Origin: an uncultured Clostridia bacterium
Lineage (GTDB): Bacteria; Bacillota; Clostridia; Oscillospirales; Acutalibacteraceae
Assembly: GCA_946500295.1 (NCBI GenBank)
Contig: CAMMVF010000006.1
Coordinates: 51,419 to 115,418, forward strand
Length of the DNA: 64,000 nucleotides
Direction of reading: 5' to 3'
How positions within the stretch are numbered: the stretch's first letter is position 1; each line of letters opens with the position of its first letter. Positions 8,271-18,390 of the stretch are shown here, piece after piece. A program made the translations under genes and the position numbers. A model generated the notes under the pieces. The model had not been told where the DNA came from and searched no databases. It worked only from the letters and a program-made list of their open reading frames with translations.

Positions 8271-9779
8271 ATGAAGTACAACAGCACAACAAATACGGAT
8301 GTGTCTGTTTCTGCCTCACAGGCTATCTCCCAGGGCATCTCAGATGACGGAGGACTATTTGTACCTTGCGAGATTCCCAGGTACTCGATGGATGATATTG
8401 AGGCTCTTGCAAAAACAGATTATTGTGGCAGAGCCAAGAAGATTTTGAGTGACTACCTCGATGATTTCACATTAGAGGAAATTGACGAGTGTGTAACCAA
8501 AGCATATACCACCGAAAAGTTTGGGGCGTCCAATCCCGCACCAGTGGTTTACAAGACTAACAATGGAGTTGAGATGAATATTCTGGAACTCTGGCACGGA
8601 CCTACCTGTGCATTTAAGGATATGGCTTTGCAGATCCTTCCTCACCTGCTTACTAAATCACTTAAAAAGACAGCCAACGGCAAGGAGGCAGTGATTCTTG
8701 TAGCTACTTCCGGCGATACAGGAAAGGCAGCACTCGAGGGTTTCAAGGATGTAGACGGCACCAAGATTATTGTGTTCTATCCTAAAAACGGAGTAAGTCC
8801 TATGCAGGAGCGCCAGATGAATACTCAGCTCGGCGATAATGTGAATGTGTGCTCTATTAAGGGTAACTTTGACGATGCTCAAACGGGCGTTAAAAAAATA
8901 TTTACCACAGATGATATTAAAGCCGCGCTCAGTGAGAACAATATGCTTTTTTCCAGCGCTAACTCAATCAACTGGGGTAGGCTTCTCCCGCAGATAGTTT
9001 ATTATTTCTCAGCTTATTGCGATATGTTAAATGACGGAAAAATTAAACTCGGCGAGAAAATCAATGTTTGCGTGCCTACCGGTAATTTTGGAAACATTCT
9101 GGCTTCCTATTACGCTATGAGAATGGGGCTCCCCGTAAAGAAATTTATCTGTGCCTCAAACTCAAACAATGTGCTGACTGACTTTATCAGATCCGGTGAG
9201 TACAATAAAAACAGAGATTTCTACACAACTATCTCGCCGTCGATGGATATTTTGGTATCGAGCAATCTCGAACGTCTTTTATATCATCTTACCGATTGCG
9301 ATGACAAGAAGGTCAAGGAGTGGATGAATGAACTTAAATCTAAGGGCTCATATATTGTAGGCGAGGGTTTAAGGTCTAAGATTACCGAATTGTTTTACGG
9401 CGGTTTCTGTGATGATGAAGAAACAAAGAATACAATTAAAAGTATGTTTGATGAAGCCTCTTATCTTTGTGACACACATACGGCTGTGGCGATAAATGTT
9501 TATGAAAATTATGTTAAGTCAACCGGTGACAATACACCAACTGTAGTTGTGTCTACAGCAAGCCCGTATAAATTTTCCAAAGCTGTTTTGGAGGCTGTAA
9601 GTACATCCGAAACCTTGCCCGAAAATGAATTTGACATGGTGGATGCGCTCCACGCACTCACATCTCAGCCTGTGCCTGCACCCCTTGCAGCACTCAAAGA
9701 CAGAAAAATTCGCTTTAACAATATTATATCGGTAGACGAGATGCCACAGTATGTTTTATCGTCGCTGGGTATAAAATAA
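8271..9779 (+). CDS. thrC: Threonine synthase
   Basis: A PLP enzyme that converts O-phosphohomoserine to threonine and phosphate, the last step of threonine synthesis. The 502-residue protein is of the longer, fungal/E. coli-like class, with an N-terminal domain (AISQGISDDGGLFVP) and the PLP lysine in GPTCAFKDMALQ (Lys116). It shows the phosphate-binding ATSGDTGKAALEGF, the fold marker VCVPTGNFGNILASYYA and a C-terminal STASPYKFSKAV. No hom or thrB gene is adjacent. It is followed by a phosphoesterase gene whose ATG overlaps its stop by one base. Confidence 0.96.
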   Translation: MKYNSTTNTDVSVSASQAISQGISDDGGLFVPCEIPRYSMDDIEALAKTDYCGRAKKILSDYLDDFTLEEIDECVTKAYTTEKFGASNPAPVVYKTNNGVEMNILELWHGPTCAFKDMALQILPHLLTKSLKKTANGKEAVILVATSGDTGKAALEGFKDVDGTKIIVFYPKNGVSPMQERQMNTQLGDNVNVCSIKGNFDDAQTGVKKIFTTDDIKAALSENNMLFSSANSINWGRLLPQIVYYFSAYCDMLNDGKIKLGEKINVCVPTGNFGNILASYYAMRMGLPVKKFICASNSNNVLTDFIRSGEYNKNRDFYTTISPSMDILVSSNLERLLYHLTDCDDKKVKEWMNELKSKGSYIVGEGLRSKITELFYGGFCDDEETKNTIKSMFDEASYLCDTHTAVAINVYENYVKSTGDNTPTVVVSTASPYKFSKAVLEAVSTSETLPENEFDMVDALHALTSQPVPAPLAALKDRKIRFNNIISVDEMPQYVLSSLGIK

Positions 9780-10477
9780 TGTCTCTGTTCACCATTGCAG
9801 ATTTACATCTTTCCCTTGGAACAAATAAGCCTATGGATATCTTTCACGGCTGGAATAACTATGTTGACCGGCTTGAAAAAAACTGGAGAGCCTTAATTAC
9901 AGATAATGACACGATAGTAATCGGCGGAGATATATCTTGGGCTATGAAACTTAATGAGACCTACAGCGATTTTGCGTTTATCAATTCACTACCGGGCAGG
10001 AAAATTCTTGTAAAGGGAAATCATGATTATTGGTGGCAGACCAAGAAAAAAATGGAGGATTATATCAAGACAAATCGCTTTGATACTATCTCTATTTTAT
10101 TTAATAATGCCTTTGAAACCGAAAATATTTCGATTTGCGGGACAAGAGGTTGGTTTTATGACGCTGAGGCTGACGATGATAAAAAAGTAGTGCATCGTGA
10201 AGCAGGCAGACTTGTTACATCCATTGAGGCTGCCCTAAAAACAGGAAAAGAGCCTATAGCTTTTCTTCATTATCCGCCTGTATTCCAAGGTAGAGTATGT
10301 GAGGAGATAATGAACGTGTTGCTTGAATATAAAATCAAGCTTTGCTGTTACGGACATATTCACGGTGCAAACGCATTTAAGTATGCATATCAGGGAAATT
10401 ATAAGGGCGTTGAGTTACGTCTTGTTTCCGGGGACTATCTTGGTTTTGTTCCTAAGCTAATCAGCAAAAATTTATAA
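9779..10477 (+). CDS. Calcineurin-like metallophosphoesterase
   Basis: A 232-residue predicted metal-dependent phosphoesterase, probably cytosolic. All core motifs are present in order: FTIADLHLS (D-x-H), VIGGDISWA (GD), LVKGNHDYWW (GNHD), FLHYPPVF (H) and CYGHIHGANA (GHxH). The substrate is not evident. Its ATG overlaps the thrC stop (TAATG), so expression follows thrC, though no functional link to threonine synthesis is obvious. It resembles the YpbG-type or short metallophosphoesterases of clostridia. Confidence 0.88.
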   Translation: MSLFTIADLHLSLGTNKPMDIFHGWNNYVDRLEKNWRALITDNDTIVIGGDISWAMKLNETYSDFAFINSLPGRKILVKGNHDYWWQTKKKMEDYIKTNRFDTISILFNNAFETENISICGTRGWFYDAEADDDKKVVHREAGRLVTSIEAALKTGKEPIAFLHYPPVFQGRVCEEIMNVLLEYKIKLCCYGHIHGANAFKYAYQGNYKGVELRLVSGDYLGFVPKLISKNL

Positions 10478-10517
10478 AATATTAACACAGTAAGTACTGG
10501 TAATAATAAACAGCCTG

Positions 10518-10526
10518 TGTTATAAT
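10518..10526 (+). promoter_or_regulatory. Extended -10 element of tig
   Basis: TGT-TATAAT is an extended -10 box with a perfect hexamer, 35 bases before the tig ATG. No good -35 lies 16-18 bases upstream, as is common for extended -10 promoters. Confidence 0.6.
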
Positions 10527-10560
10527 ATCAGTTACATTGTTATGATGGAGGAAATATAAA

Positions 10561-11841
10561 ATGAGTTTGAAGTCAACAAGAGAGGTAGAAACAAACCGCC
10601 ATGAGTTGGAGGTTGAAATTGATGCAGATACATTCCAAAAGGCTGTCAATGCGGTTTACCGCAGAAGAAAAAGCAGTATAAATGTTCCCGGTTTCCGTAA
10701 GGGAAAAGCTCCGAAAAGCATTATTGAGAAGATGTATGGTAAAGAAGTATTTTATGAAGATGCCATGCAGGATCTCTATCCCGAGGCTTTGGAAGAGGCC
10801 GCAAAAGAGGCGGGACTTATTATCATAAACGATAAAATTGATCTTGATGTTGAGAATGTAGGCGATGATGGATTTACATTCAAGGCTACAGTTACCGTAA
10901 AACCGACTATAGACGTAAATAACTACAAGGGTCTTGAGGTAACGGCCAAGTCAACCGAGGTCACAGATGAAATTCTCGATAAGGAGATTGAGTCTGTAAG
11001 AGAACGCAACAGCCGCCTTGTAACAGTAGAGGATAGACCCGCAGCTGACGGCGACCTTGTTGTAATGGATTTTGAGGGCTTTATAGACGGTGAAGCATTT
11101 GAAGGCGGAAAGGCAGAGAATTATAACCTCAGAATCGGCAGCGGCAACTTTATTCCCGGATTTGAGGAGCAGCTTATCGGTCACAACACCGATGAGGAAT
11201 TTACAATAGATGTAAAGTTCCCGGATGATTATCAGGTGGACGAGCTTAAAGGAAAGGATGCTCAGTTCAAGATTAAACTCCACGAGATTAAGGAAAGACA
11301 ACTTCCTGACTTTGATGATGAGTTTGTCAAGGACGTAAGCGAGAAGGAAACTGTAGATGAGTACAAGGAAGAGCTTAAGGATGAGCTTTCCGAGAGACTC
11401 AAAAAGGAATCTGAGGATGATATAGAAAACCAGATTACCGATAAGCTTGTTGAGCTTGTAGAGGGTGAAATCCCCGAGGCAATGTACACAAACGAAGTAA
11501 ATCAAATGATTCGTGAGTTTGATATGAGACTGCGTCAACAGGGACTCGATATAAACACCTATATGCAGTATATGGGTATGGGAGTTGATGTTCTGGCTGA
11601 AAACTATCGGCCTCAGGGCGAGAAGAGAGTTAAGCTGCGTCTCGTACTTGAGAAAATAGCGGAAAAAGAAGCTATCGACCCGAGTAAGGAGGACTTAGAT
11701 AACGAGTACAAGCGTCTTGCTGATCTTTATTCTATGGATGAGGAGAAGGTTCGTGCTTCAATTCCCGAGGAGGATCTGAAGAAGGATCTCGCAGTAGAGC
11801 AGGCTATGCAGCTTGTTAAAGATAATGCGGTTATTTCATAA
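10561..11841 (+). CDS. tig: Trigger factor (ribosome-associated chaperone and PPIase)
   Basis: A chaperone that docks at the ribosome exit tunnel and shields nascent chains. The 426-residue protein has the ribosome-binding domain with the signature NVPGFRKGKAP (about residues 41-51). The FKBP-type peptidyl-prolyl isomerase domain (about 155-245) shows DGDLVVMDFEGFIDGEAFEG and GSGNFIPGFEEQLIGH. The C-terminal helical chaperone domain follows. A GGAGG site precedes the ATG. It leads the conserved tig-clpP-clpX-lon-engB series. Confidence 0.97.
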   Translation: MSLKSTREVETNRHELEVEIDADTFQKAVNAVYRRRKSSINVPGFRKGKAPKSIIEKMYGKEVFYEDAMQDLYPEALEEAAKEAGLIIINDKIDLDVENVGDDGFTFKATVTVKPTIDVNNYKGLEVTAKSTEVTDEILDKEIESVRERNSRLVTVEDRPAADGDLVVMDFEGFIDGEAFEGGKAENYNLRIGSGNFIPGFEEQLIGHNTDEEFTIDVKFPDDYQVDELKGKDAQFKIKLHEIKERQLPDFDDEFVKDVSEKETVDEYKEELKDELSERLKKESEDDIENQITDKLVELVEGEIPEAMYTNEVNQMIREFDMRLRQQGLDINTYMQYMGMGVDVLAENYRPQGEKRVKLRLVLEKIAEKEAIDPSKEDLDNEYKRLADLYSMDEEKVRASIPEEDLKKDLAVEQAMQLVKDNAVIS

Positions 11842-11918
11842 TTTCTGCATATTACTTTACAAATCTGACTATCATTTAAGAGCGAAGACAACTAATTAAT
11901 TTAAAAGGGATGATTAGA

Positions 11919-12500
11919 ATGGCATTGGTTCCGTATGTAGTAGAGCAGGATGGCAGAGGAGAGCGTTCATACGACATTTATTCTCGGCTGCTCAAGGATA
12001 GAATCGTAATGCTCAATGACGAAGTAAACAGTACAACCGCCAGCTTGGTTGTAGCTCAGCTGCTGTTTTTGGAAGGGCAGGATTCAACGAAGGATATTTC
12101 CCTATATATAAACAGCCCGGGCGGAAGTGTTACGGACGGCCTTGCAATCTATGACACAATGAACTACATCAAATGTGATGTATCTACAATATGTATGGGC
12201 ATGGCAGCCAGCATGGGTGCTTTCCTGCTTGCAGCTGGCGCCAAGGGCAAGCGACTTGCCTTGCCAAACAGCGATATTATGATTCATCAGCCCAGTGGTG
12301 GTGCAAAAGGTCAGGCAACAGATATTCAAATTCATGCCGACCATATACTCTATATCAAGAAAAAGCTGAACACTATTCTGTCTGAAAAAACTGGTCAACC
12401 ATATGATGTTATCGCTAAAGATACAGAGAGGGATAACTTTATGACCGCCCAGCAGGCACTTGAATATGGCTTGATTGATAAGGTAATCGAAAACAGATAA
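11919..12500 (+). CDS. clpP: ATP-dependent Clp protease proteolytic subunit
   Basis: A serine protease subunit that forms the 14-mer chamber working with ClpX and other Clp ATPases. From the ATG at 11919 it is 193 residues, with the catalytic triad Ser98 ([13 protein letters not shown]), His123 (MIHQPSGG) and Asp172 (DTERDNF). SPGGSV is the oxyanion-hole loop. The ATG at 11919 is preferred to one at 11910 because the AAGGGATGA site lies at proper distance from the later codon and the protein then begins [10 protein letters not shown], a usual ClpP start. It is followed by clpX. Confidence 0.96.
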   Translation: MALVPYVVEQDGRGERSYDIYSRLLKDRIVMLNDEVNSTTASLVVAQLLFLEGQDSTKDISLYINSPGGSVTDGLAIYDTMNYIKCDVSTICMGMAASMGAFLLAAGAKGKRLALPNSDIMIHQPSGGAKGQATDIQIHADHILYIKKKLNTILSEKTGQPYDVIAKDTERDNFMTAQQALEYGLIDKVIENR

Positions 12501-12535
12501 ACCGTAAGTGTAAATAAGATAGGAGCTTAATTTCA

Positions 12536-13855
12536 ATGGCAAACAAAGACGACTCAATCAGAGAGAAGAATATTCATTGCTCTTTTTGCGGAAAGCCTCA
12601 GGAACTCGCTGTAAAGCTCATAGCTGGAAACGGAGTATACATTTGCGATGAATGTGTAGAGCTTTGTAACAGTATATTGAATGAGGATGTTTCATCCAAA
12701 AAGGTCAAAAAGAAAAAACAGAATATCGACTTTGAGACTTTGCTCAAACCTGAAGAAATTAAAGCAAAGCTTGACGAATATGTAATCGGTCAGGATAAAG
12801 CAAAGATAACTCTCAGTGTTGCTGTTTATAACCACTACAAGAGAATAACTCACCACGCTGACGACGTTGAATTTGTGAAGAGTAATGTTTTAATGCTCGG
12901 TCCGACCGGTACCGGCAAAACCTATCTGGCTCAAACTTTGGCAAAAATTTTGGACGTACCCTTTGCTATAGCAGATGCCACTACCCTGACGCAAGCTGGA
13001 TATGTTGGAGAGGATGTTGAAAATATTCTACTTAGACTGATTCAGGCGGCAGATATGGATATAGAGCGCGCTGAAAAGGGTATCATTTATATTGACGAAA
13101 TTGACAAGATCTCACGTAAATCCGAGAATCCGTCCATTACACGCGATGTAAGTGGAGAGGGAGTGCAGCAAGCTCTGCTTAAAATTTTAGAGGGTACGGT
13201 CTCAAACGTGCCTCCTCAGGGCGGTAGAAAACATCCTCAGCAGGAGTTTTTGCAGATAAATACAAAAAATATTCTCTTTATTTGTGGCGGTGCATTTGAC
13301 GGCCTTGAAAAAATAGTAGAGCGACGCACCGGCGGTTCAAGCCTTGGTTTTGGTGCTGAGGTGGTCGGTAAAAATGAGCTGGATTCAACATCATGGATGA
13401 GCGAAGTAGTCTCTCATGATCTCGTTAAATTCGGGCTGATTCCGGAACTTGTTGGCAGACTCCCGATTATCACTGCCTTAGACGGACTTGACAAAAAAGC
13501 ACTTGTTAAGATTCTCACAGAGCCAAAAAATGCACTTATCAAGCAATACCAAAGATTGTTTGCGCTTGATAATGTAATGCTTGTTTTTGAGGATAAGGCT
13601 TTAGAGGCTGTAGCTGATAAGGCAATAGAGGAAAAAACAGGCGCTAGAGGACTTCGTTCGATAATTGAGGGAATACTGACTGAACTTATGTTCAAAGTAC
13701 CCTCAGATCCGACTATCGAGAAGGTTATAATATCTGCTGAGACAGTCAAAAACCCTGAGAATGTAACAATTATTCATAATCAGGAAAAGACTCCGGTCAC
13801 TATGAGTATCAGCGAGGATAGGTCTAAAAAGCCCCGAAAAACGAACGCCTCATAA
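12536..13855 (+). CDS. clpX: ATP-dependent Clp protease ATP-binding subunit ClpX
   Basis: A hexameric AAA+ unfoldase that feeds substrates to ClpP. The 439-residue protein has an N-terminal zinc-binding domain with Cys15, Cys18, Cys37 and Cys40 (CSFCGKP and ICDECVELC). The AAA+ module has Walker [10 protein letters not shown], Walker [11 protein letters not shown], the pore loop [10 protein letters not shown] and the ClpP-contacting region near [23 protein letters not shown] site precedes the ATG. It lies 35 bases after clpP and before a terminator-like hairpin. Confidence 0.97.
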   Translation: MANKDDSIREKNIHCSFCGKPQELAVKLIAGNGVYICDECVELCNSILNEDVSSKKVKKKKQNIDFETLLKPEEIKAKLDEYVIGQDKAKITLSVAVYNHYKRITHHADDVEFVKSNVLMLGPTGTGKTYLAQTLAKILDVPFAIADATTLTQAGYVGEDVENILLRLIQAADMDIERAEKGIIYIDEIDKISRKSENPSITRDVSGEGVQQALLKILEGTVSNVPPQGGRKHPQQEFLQINTKNILFICGGAFDGLEKIVERRTGGSSLGFGAEVVGKNELDSTSWMSEVVSHDLVKFGLIPELVGRLPIITALDGLDKKALVKILTEPKNALIKQYQRLFALDNVMLVFEDKALEAVADKAIEEKTGARGLRSIIEGILTELMFKVPSDPTIEKVIISAETVKNPENVTIIHNQEKTPVTMSISEDRSKKPRKTNAS

Positions 13856-13874
13856 TCTAGTCAATTTCACATCT

Positions 13875-13915
13875 GAGCTGTAACTTACTTTTCAGGTTGC
13901 AGCTCTTTCTGTTTT
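13875..13915 (+). terminator. Terminator-like hairpin between clpX and lon
   Basis: GAGCTGTAAC (13875-13884) pairs with GTTGCAGCTC (13896-13905) through ten pairs with one G-U. TTTCTGTTTT follows. It probably gives at least partial termination, which would need a separate signal or read-through for lon. Confidence 0.7.
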
Positions 13916-13933
13916 AAAGGAGGGAATAAACCC

Positions 13934-16285
13934 ATGCTCAGTACGACAGAAACAACACGTATGACCCTGCCCATGCTTCCATTGCGCGGCTTGGTACTTT
14001 TCCCGGGTATGAAGCTACATTTTGATATAGGCAGAAAAAAATCCGCCAAGGCTATAGAGGTAGCTATGGGGGAAGACCAACTTATATTTATGGTCACTCA
14101 GAAAAATATTAATTGTAATGACCCCAAAAAGAACGATATATATTCTGTGGGTGTAATAGCGAAGGTAGTCCAGGTTATAAAACAGCCTGATGATGGTATG
14201 CGAGCTATTGTTGAGGGCATTTGCCGTGCCGAAATAGACGATGTTCTCGTTACTCCGTCATATATGATGGCTAAAATTTCCTCGATTCCTGTTACCGAGA
14301 GTGAAGCTTTAACAGCCTATGATGTGGCTTTAATTAGAAGTGCTAAGGATATTTTTGAAAAGTATCTGCGCTATACTCCTAAACCTCCGGCTGATTTGTT
14401 TTATAAAATAAATCTTATCAATTCGACGGAAGAACTGTCTGACTATATAGCAGCCAACGCAAATCTTTCTTATATAAAAAAGCAGGAGATTTTGGAGATA
14501 AATGAACCTTCACAGCGACTGGAAGCTTTGATTGACCTCATTACTGAGGAGGTGTACATTCTCAGTATTGAAGAGGATATTGCACGTAAAGCCAGAAGCA
14601 GAATTGACGAGTCTCAGAGAGAATATTTCCTCAGAGAACAGCTCAAGGTAATTGAGTCTGAAATAGGGGAGGAGTATGACGATTATTCTGAAACCAATGA
14701 ACTGCGCAATAAAATCTTGAAGTTAAAACTAAGTGAAGAAAATCAGAAAGCTTTGCTCAAGGAATGTGACCGATTGGATAAAATGCCATACGGCGCACAG
14801 GAAGCTACAGTTATGAGAACATACATTGACACCTGTTTGGAGCTTCCATGGAATAAAAGTTCTAAGGAAAAAATTAATATTTCAGCAGTTAGAGCAGCAC
14901 TTGACAAAAACCATTATGGTCTCCAAAAGGTCAAAGAGAATATTCTCGAAAATCTCGCCATACGAAAGCTCTCTCCTGATGTTAAAGGACAAATACTTTG
15001 CTTAGTTGGACCTCCCGGAGTTGGAAAAACCTCAATAGCTCAATCCGTAGCCTCAGCTATAAATCGCAAATGCCAACGTATAGCTCTTGGAGGAGTCAGA
15101 GACGAGTCTGAAATCAGAGGCCACAGAAGAACCTATGTGGCGTCCATGCCGGGCAGAATAATCATGGCACTAAAAAACGCCGGTGTAAACAATCCGGTAT
15201 TGATTCTCGATGAGATAGACAAACTCGGAAACGACTATAAGGGCGACCCGACCTCGGCTTTGCTGGAGGTACTGGACAGTGAACAGAACGATAAATTTTA
15301 TGATCACTACATAGATATGCCCTTCGATTTAAGTAACGTAATGTTCATCACTACAGCGAACGATGCATCAATGATTCCTACTCCGTTGCTTGATAGAATG
15401 GATGTAATAAATATTGACAGCTATACCAGAGAGGAAAAATTTCATATTGCAAAGGATCATCTCATCCCAAAGCAGATGAAGAATTGCAAAATTACAAAGA
15501 GAATGTTTAAGCTAAGCGATGAGGCTATATGTGCGCTCATTGACGGCTACACTAGAGAGGCCGGCGTAAGAGGTCTTGAGCGAAAGATAGTGGAGCTTTT
15601 GAGAAAAGCGGCCATTATGCTTGTTGAGGGTGAAATTAAGTCTATGACTGTTACTCCTAATAAACTCGAATCTCTACTCGGACCGGTAAAATATAAAAAG
15701 GATAAGGTCGCAAAAACTCCCGAAATTGGCTTGGTAACAGGACTTGCTTGGACATCTGTGGGCGGCGAAACGCTGCCGATAGAAGCTGCTATTATGGACG
15801 GAACCGGAAAAATTGAGCTTACCGGCTCTCTTGGCGATGTTATGCAGGAGTCGGCAAAAACCGCAGTTACCTGTATTCGTACAATGAGTGATAAACTCAA
15901 TATCGAAAAGGATTTCTATAAAAAGTACGATATTCACATCCACGCTCCGGAAGGAGCTGTGCCAAAAGACGGTCCATCGGCAGGTATAACTATGGCGACG
16001 GCAGTTGCCTCAGCGCTAACCAACTGCCCTGTCAAAACTAATATAGCAATGACAGGTGAAATAACCCTCCATGGCAGGGTGTTGCCTATCGGCGGATTAA
16101 AAGAAAAGACAATGGCTGCCTACAGATTTGGAGTTGATACAGTCATTTTTCCCGAGGATAATATTCCCGATATTGCGGAAATTGACGAAACTGTAAAGAG
16201 TTCAATTAAATTTTTTCCCGTAGCTTCAATTGCGGATGTTCTCAAACTTGCGCTTGTAGAAAAGCCTGCTGACAATATTCAGTAG
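13934..16285 (+). CDS. lon: ATP-dependent protease Lon (La)
   Basis: A cytosolic AAA+ serine protease that degrades misfolded and regulatory proteins. The 783-residue protein has an N-terminal LON substrate-binding domain (about 10-200, [12 protein letters not shown]), a coiled linker and the AAA+ domain with Walker [10 protein letters not shown] (359-367), [11 protein letters not shown] and the arginine-finger region. The C-terminal protease domain carries catalytic Ser682 in GPSAGITMA and a Lys in the [10 protein letters not shown] stretch. Length and motifs are normal for LonA. GGAGGG precedes the ATG. It is followed by engB, a conserved pair. Confidence 0.97.
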   Translation: MLSTTETTRMTLPMLPLRGLVLFPGMKLHFDIGRKKSAKAIEVAMGEDQLIFMVTQKNINCNDPKKNDIYSVGVIAKVVQVIKQPDDGMRAIVEGICRAEIDDVLVTPSYMMAKISSIPVTESEALTAYDVALIRSAKDIFEKYLRYTPKPPADLFYKINLINSTEELSDYIAANANLSYIKKQEILEINEPSQRLEALIDLITEEVYILSIEEDIARKARSRIDESQREYFLREQLKVIESEIGEEYDDYSETNELRNKILKLKLSEENQKALLKECDRLDKMPYGAQEATVMRTYIDTCLELPWNKSSKEKINISAVRAALDKNHYGLQKVKENILENLAIRKLSPDVKGQILCLVGPPGVGKTSIAQSVASAINRKCQRIALGGVRDESEIRGHRRTYVASMPGRIIMALKNAGVNNPVLILDEIDKLGNDYKGDPTSALLEVLDSEQNDKFYDHYIDMPFDLSNVMFITTANDASMIPTPLLDRMDVINIDSYTREEKFHIAKDHLIPKQMKNCKITKRMFKLSDEAICALIDGYTREAGVRGLERKIVELLRKAAIMLVEGEIKSMTVTPNKLESLLGPVKYKKDKVAKTPEIGLVTGLAWTSVGGETLPIEAAIMDGTGKIELTGSLGDVMQESAKTAVTCIRTMSDKLNIEKDFYKKYDIHIHAPEGAVPKDGPSAGITMATAVASALTNCPVKTNIAMTGEITLHGRVLPIGGLKEKTMAAYRFGVDTVIFPEDNIPDIAEIDETVKSSIKFFPVASIADVLKLALVEKPADNIQ

Positions 16286-16337
16286 ATTTAATAACTGTAA
16301 TTTGTTCCCAATAGAAATATTTATGAGGAGGGATAGA

Positions 16338-16949
16338 ATGTTAAATCTAAATAATGCGGCTTACGAAGCATCCTACGGCACTGCAAAACAGTTACCAGAG
16401 TCCATACTGCCGGAGATTATTTTTTCCGGACGCTCAAATGTAGGCAAGTCCTCCCTGATCAACAAGCTTTTGAACCGTAAGGCGTTGGCTCGAGTCAGCG
16501 CTACTCCGGGAAAGACAGCCACTATTAATTTTTTTGATATTGATGGAAAGGCAAAATTCGTTGATTTACCGGGTTATGGCTATGCAAAGGTTTCACACTC
16601 GGAAAAACAGCGATGGGCAGATTTGGTCGAGGGATATTTTGCGGGCGACAGGAAATACTGTGTAGTTGTCCAGATTATTGATATGCGCCATGACCCGACC
16701 GAACAGGATTTGACGATGATAGATTTCTTAAGTCATAACCGTCTGCCGTTTATTGTTGTTCTCACAAAGAAGGACAAGCTAAATAAAACACAGCAGCAAA
16801 AGCAGATGAATCTGTTCAGTGAGATTTTCAGCGATTTTGACAGCGTTCCTGTATTCCCGTTTTCAGCATTAAAGGGCGATGGAAAAGAGGAGATATTATC
16901 ATATCTTGAATCCAAGATAGATGAATATAGTATAGAAGAGGAGATGTAA
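16338..16949 (+). CDS. engB: Ribosome biogenesis GTPase EngB (YsxC/YihA)
   Basis: A small GTPase needed for 50S assembly. From the ATG at 16338 (203 residues) the G motifs are G1 GRSNVGKSSLINKLL, G2 PGKTATINFF, G3 DLPGYGYAKV, G4 VLTKKDKLNK and G5 FSALKGDG. This ATG is chosen because GAGGAGGG lies 5 bases before it, and MLNLNNAAYEASYG fits the family start. Longer starts near 16302 lie before that site. It is 52 bases after lon and 2 bases before lysA. Confidence 0.95.
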   Translation: MLNLNNAAYEASYGTAKQLPESILPEIIFSGRSNVGKSSLINKLLNRKALARVSATPGKTATINFFDIDGKAKFVDLPGYGYAKVSHSEKQRWADLVEGYFAGDRKYCVVVQIIDMRHDPTEQDLTMIDFLSHNRLPFIVVLTKKDKLNKTQQQKQMNLFSEIFSDFDSVPVFPFSALKGDGKEEILSYLESKIDEYSIEEEM

Positions 16950-16951
16950 AA

Positions 16952-18256
16952 ATGTTTGTTAACGACTGTTTAAATGTAAATGCCGAGGGTCATTTGACTA
17001 TTGGTGGATGCGATACCGTAGAGCTTGCAAAAAAATACGGAACACCGCTGTATGTACTCGATGAAAATGTAATCAGAAGCACCTGCAAGTCTTATGTAAG
17101 CTCCATTGAAAAACATTACAATGGGAACGGACTTGCGCTTTATGCCAGTAAGGCTCTCAGCTGCAAAGCATTGTGTGAACTGGCTGCTGAGGAAAAAATG
17201 GGACTGGACGTAGTATCAGGCGGTGAGCTTTACACAGCTTTAAAAGCAGGCTTCCCGGTTGAAAAAATTCATTTTCATGGTAATAATAAAACATATGATG
17301 AGTTAAATTTTGCTCTTGACAACAATATAGGAAAAATAGTTGTTGACAACCTGACTGAGCTTGAGACCATCAACTCTCTCTGTGTTGAAAAGGGAAAAAT
17401 TCAGAAGATCGCTCTGAGAATCAAGCCGGGCGTAGACGCTCATACACATGATTTTATCAGAACAGGACAAATTGACTCAAAGTTTGGTTTTGCACTTGAA
17501 ACAGGTGAGGCAATGGAGGCAGTTAAAGAATCTATTAAGCTTAGCAATGTTGAACTTACTGAGCTTCACTGTCATATCGGTTCTCAAATTTTCGATATAG
17601 ATCCATTTGTCACCGCAGCTGAGATAATGATGGACTTTATTAGGGCTATTAAGGATGAAACCTCGCATATCGTAACCGAACTGAATTTGGGCGGAGGCTT
17701 TGGAATTAAATATACAAATAAGGACAATCCGACCGCCTATGATAATTATATGAATTCCGTTTCTAGGGCTGTTCATGCTAAGGCAGAGCAGTACGGTATC
17801 CCTGTGCCGTTTATATATATTGAGCCGGGTCGCTCGATTGTCGGTGAAGCCGGAATTACCCTATACACCGTCGGAGCTGTAAAGACAATTCCAAATGTTA
17901 GAACCTATGTTTCCATTGACGGCGGAATGTGTGATAATATCCGCTATGCGCTGTATCAATCCGAGTACACGGTTGTAACAGCAAATAAAGCTGATAAAGA
18001 GCCTGACACGGTAGTGACTGTTGCAGGAAAGTGCTGTGAAAGCGGTGATTTGATTCAGGAAAACACTAAAATAGTCAATGCTAAGCCGGGTGATATACTT
18101 GCTGTTTTGTCAACAGGTGCATATAACTACTCCATGGCGTCTAACTACAATAGAATTCCGAAGCCTCCAATTGTTATGGTAAATAACGGTGAGGACAGAC
18201 TTATAGTTAAGAGAGAAACATACGAGGACTTAATTAAAAACGACATAGATTTATAA
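16952..18256 (+). CDS. lysA: Diaminopimelate decarboxylase
   Basis: A PLP enzyme of fold type III that decarboxylates meso-diaminopimelate to lysine. The 434-residue protein has PLP Lys67 in ALYASKALSCKAL, HFHGNNKT, LHCHIGSQIF, the glycine-rich phosphate site LNLGGGFGIKY, EPGRSIVGEAG and the catalytic Cys/Glu segment VAGKCCESGDLI. Late motifs GDILAVLSTGAYNYSMASNYN and RIPKPP are standard. It sits 2 bases after engB, an unusual partner for a lysine gene, and ends at a strong terminator. Confidence 0.96.
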   Translation: MFVNDCLNVNAEGHLTIGGCDTVELAKKYGTPLYVLDENVIRSTCKSYVSSIEKHYNGNGLALYASKALSCKALCELAAEEKMGLDVVSGGELYTALKAGFPVEKIHFHGNNKTYDELNFALDNNIGKIVVDNLTELETINSLCVEKGKIQKIALRIKPGVDAHTHDFIRTGQIDSKFGFALETGEAMEAVKESIKLSNVELTELHCHIGSQIFDIDPFVTAAEIMMDFIRAIKDETSHIVTELNLGGGFGIKYTNKDNPTAYDNYMNSVSRAVHAKAEQYGIPVPFIYIEPGRSIVGEAGITLYTVGAVKTIPNVRTYVSIDGGMCDNIRYALYQSEYTVVTANKADKEPDTVVTVAGKCCESGDLIQENTKIVNAKPGDILAVLSTGAYNYSMASNYNRIPKPPIVMVNNGEDRLIVKRETYEDLIKNDIDL

Positions 18257-18259
18257 GCA

Positions 18260-18287
18260 AAAAAGCTCCCGAAATAGGGAGCTTTTT
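18260..18287 (+). terminator. Rho-independent terminator after lysA
   Basis: AAAAGCTCCC and GGGAGCTTTTT form a long stem around GAAATA, with the T run built into the 3' arm. It lies 4 bases beyond the lysA stop and closes the tig-to-lysA series. Confidence 0.92.
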
Positions 18288-18326
18288 CTAATAAAACGAC
18301 AAATGCAATAGAGATATTCTTACTTA

Positions 18327-18355
18327 TTTACTTTTTCATACTAATATGATATTAT
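18327..18355 (+). promoter_or_regulatory. Promoter of the amino-acid ABC importer genes
   Basis: TTTACT (18327-18332) and TATTAT (18350-18355) are 17 bases apart, a reasonable sigma-A promoter. The predicted start is about 30 bases before the ATG at 18391. Confidence 0.5.
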
Positions 18356-18390
18356 AAAAAACAGAAATAAACTGTCGAAAGGAAATAACG

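Noticed and set aside
10951..11538. A 195-codon antisense frame within tig
   Set aside because: Leucine/isoleucine-rich mirror translation of Glu/Lys/Asp codons of trigger factor, with no start signal.
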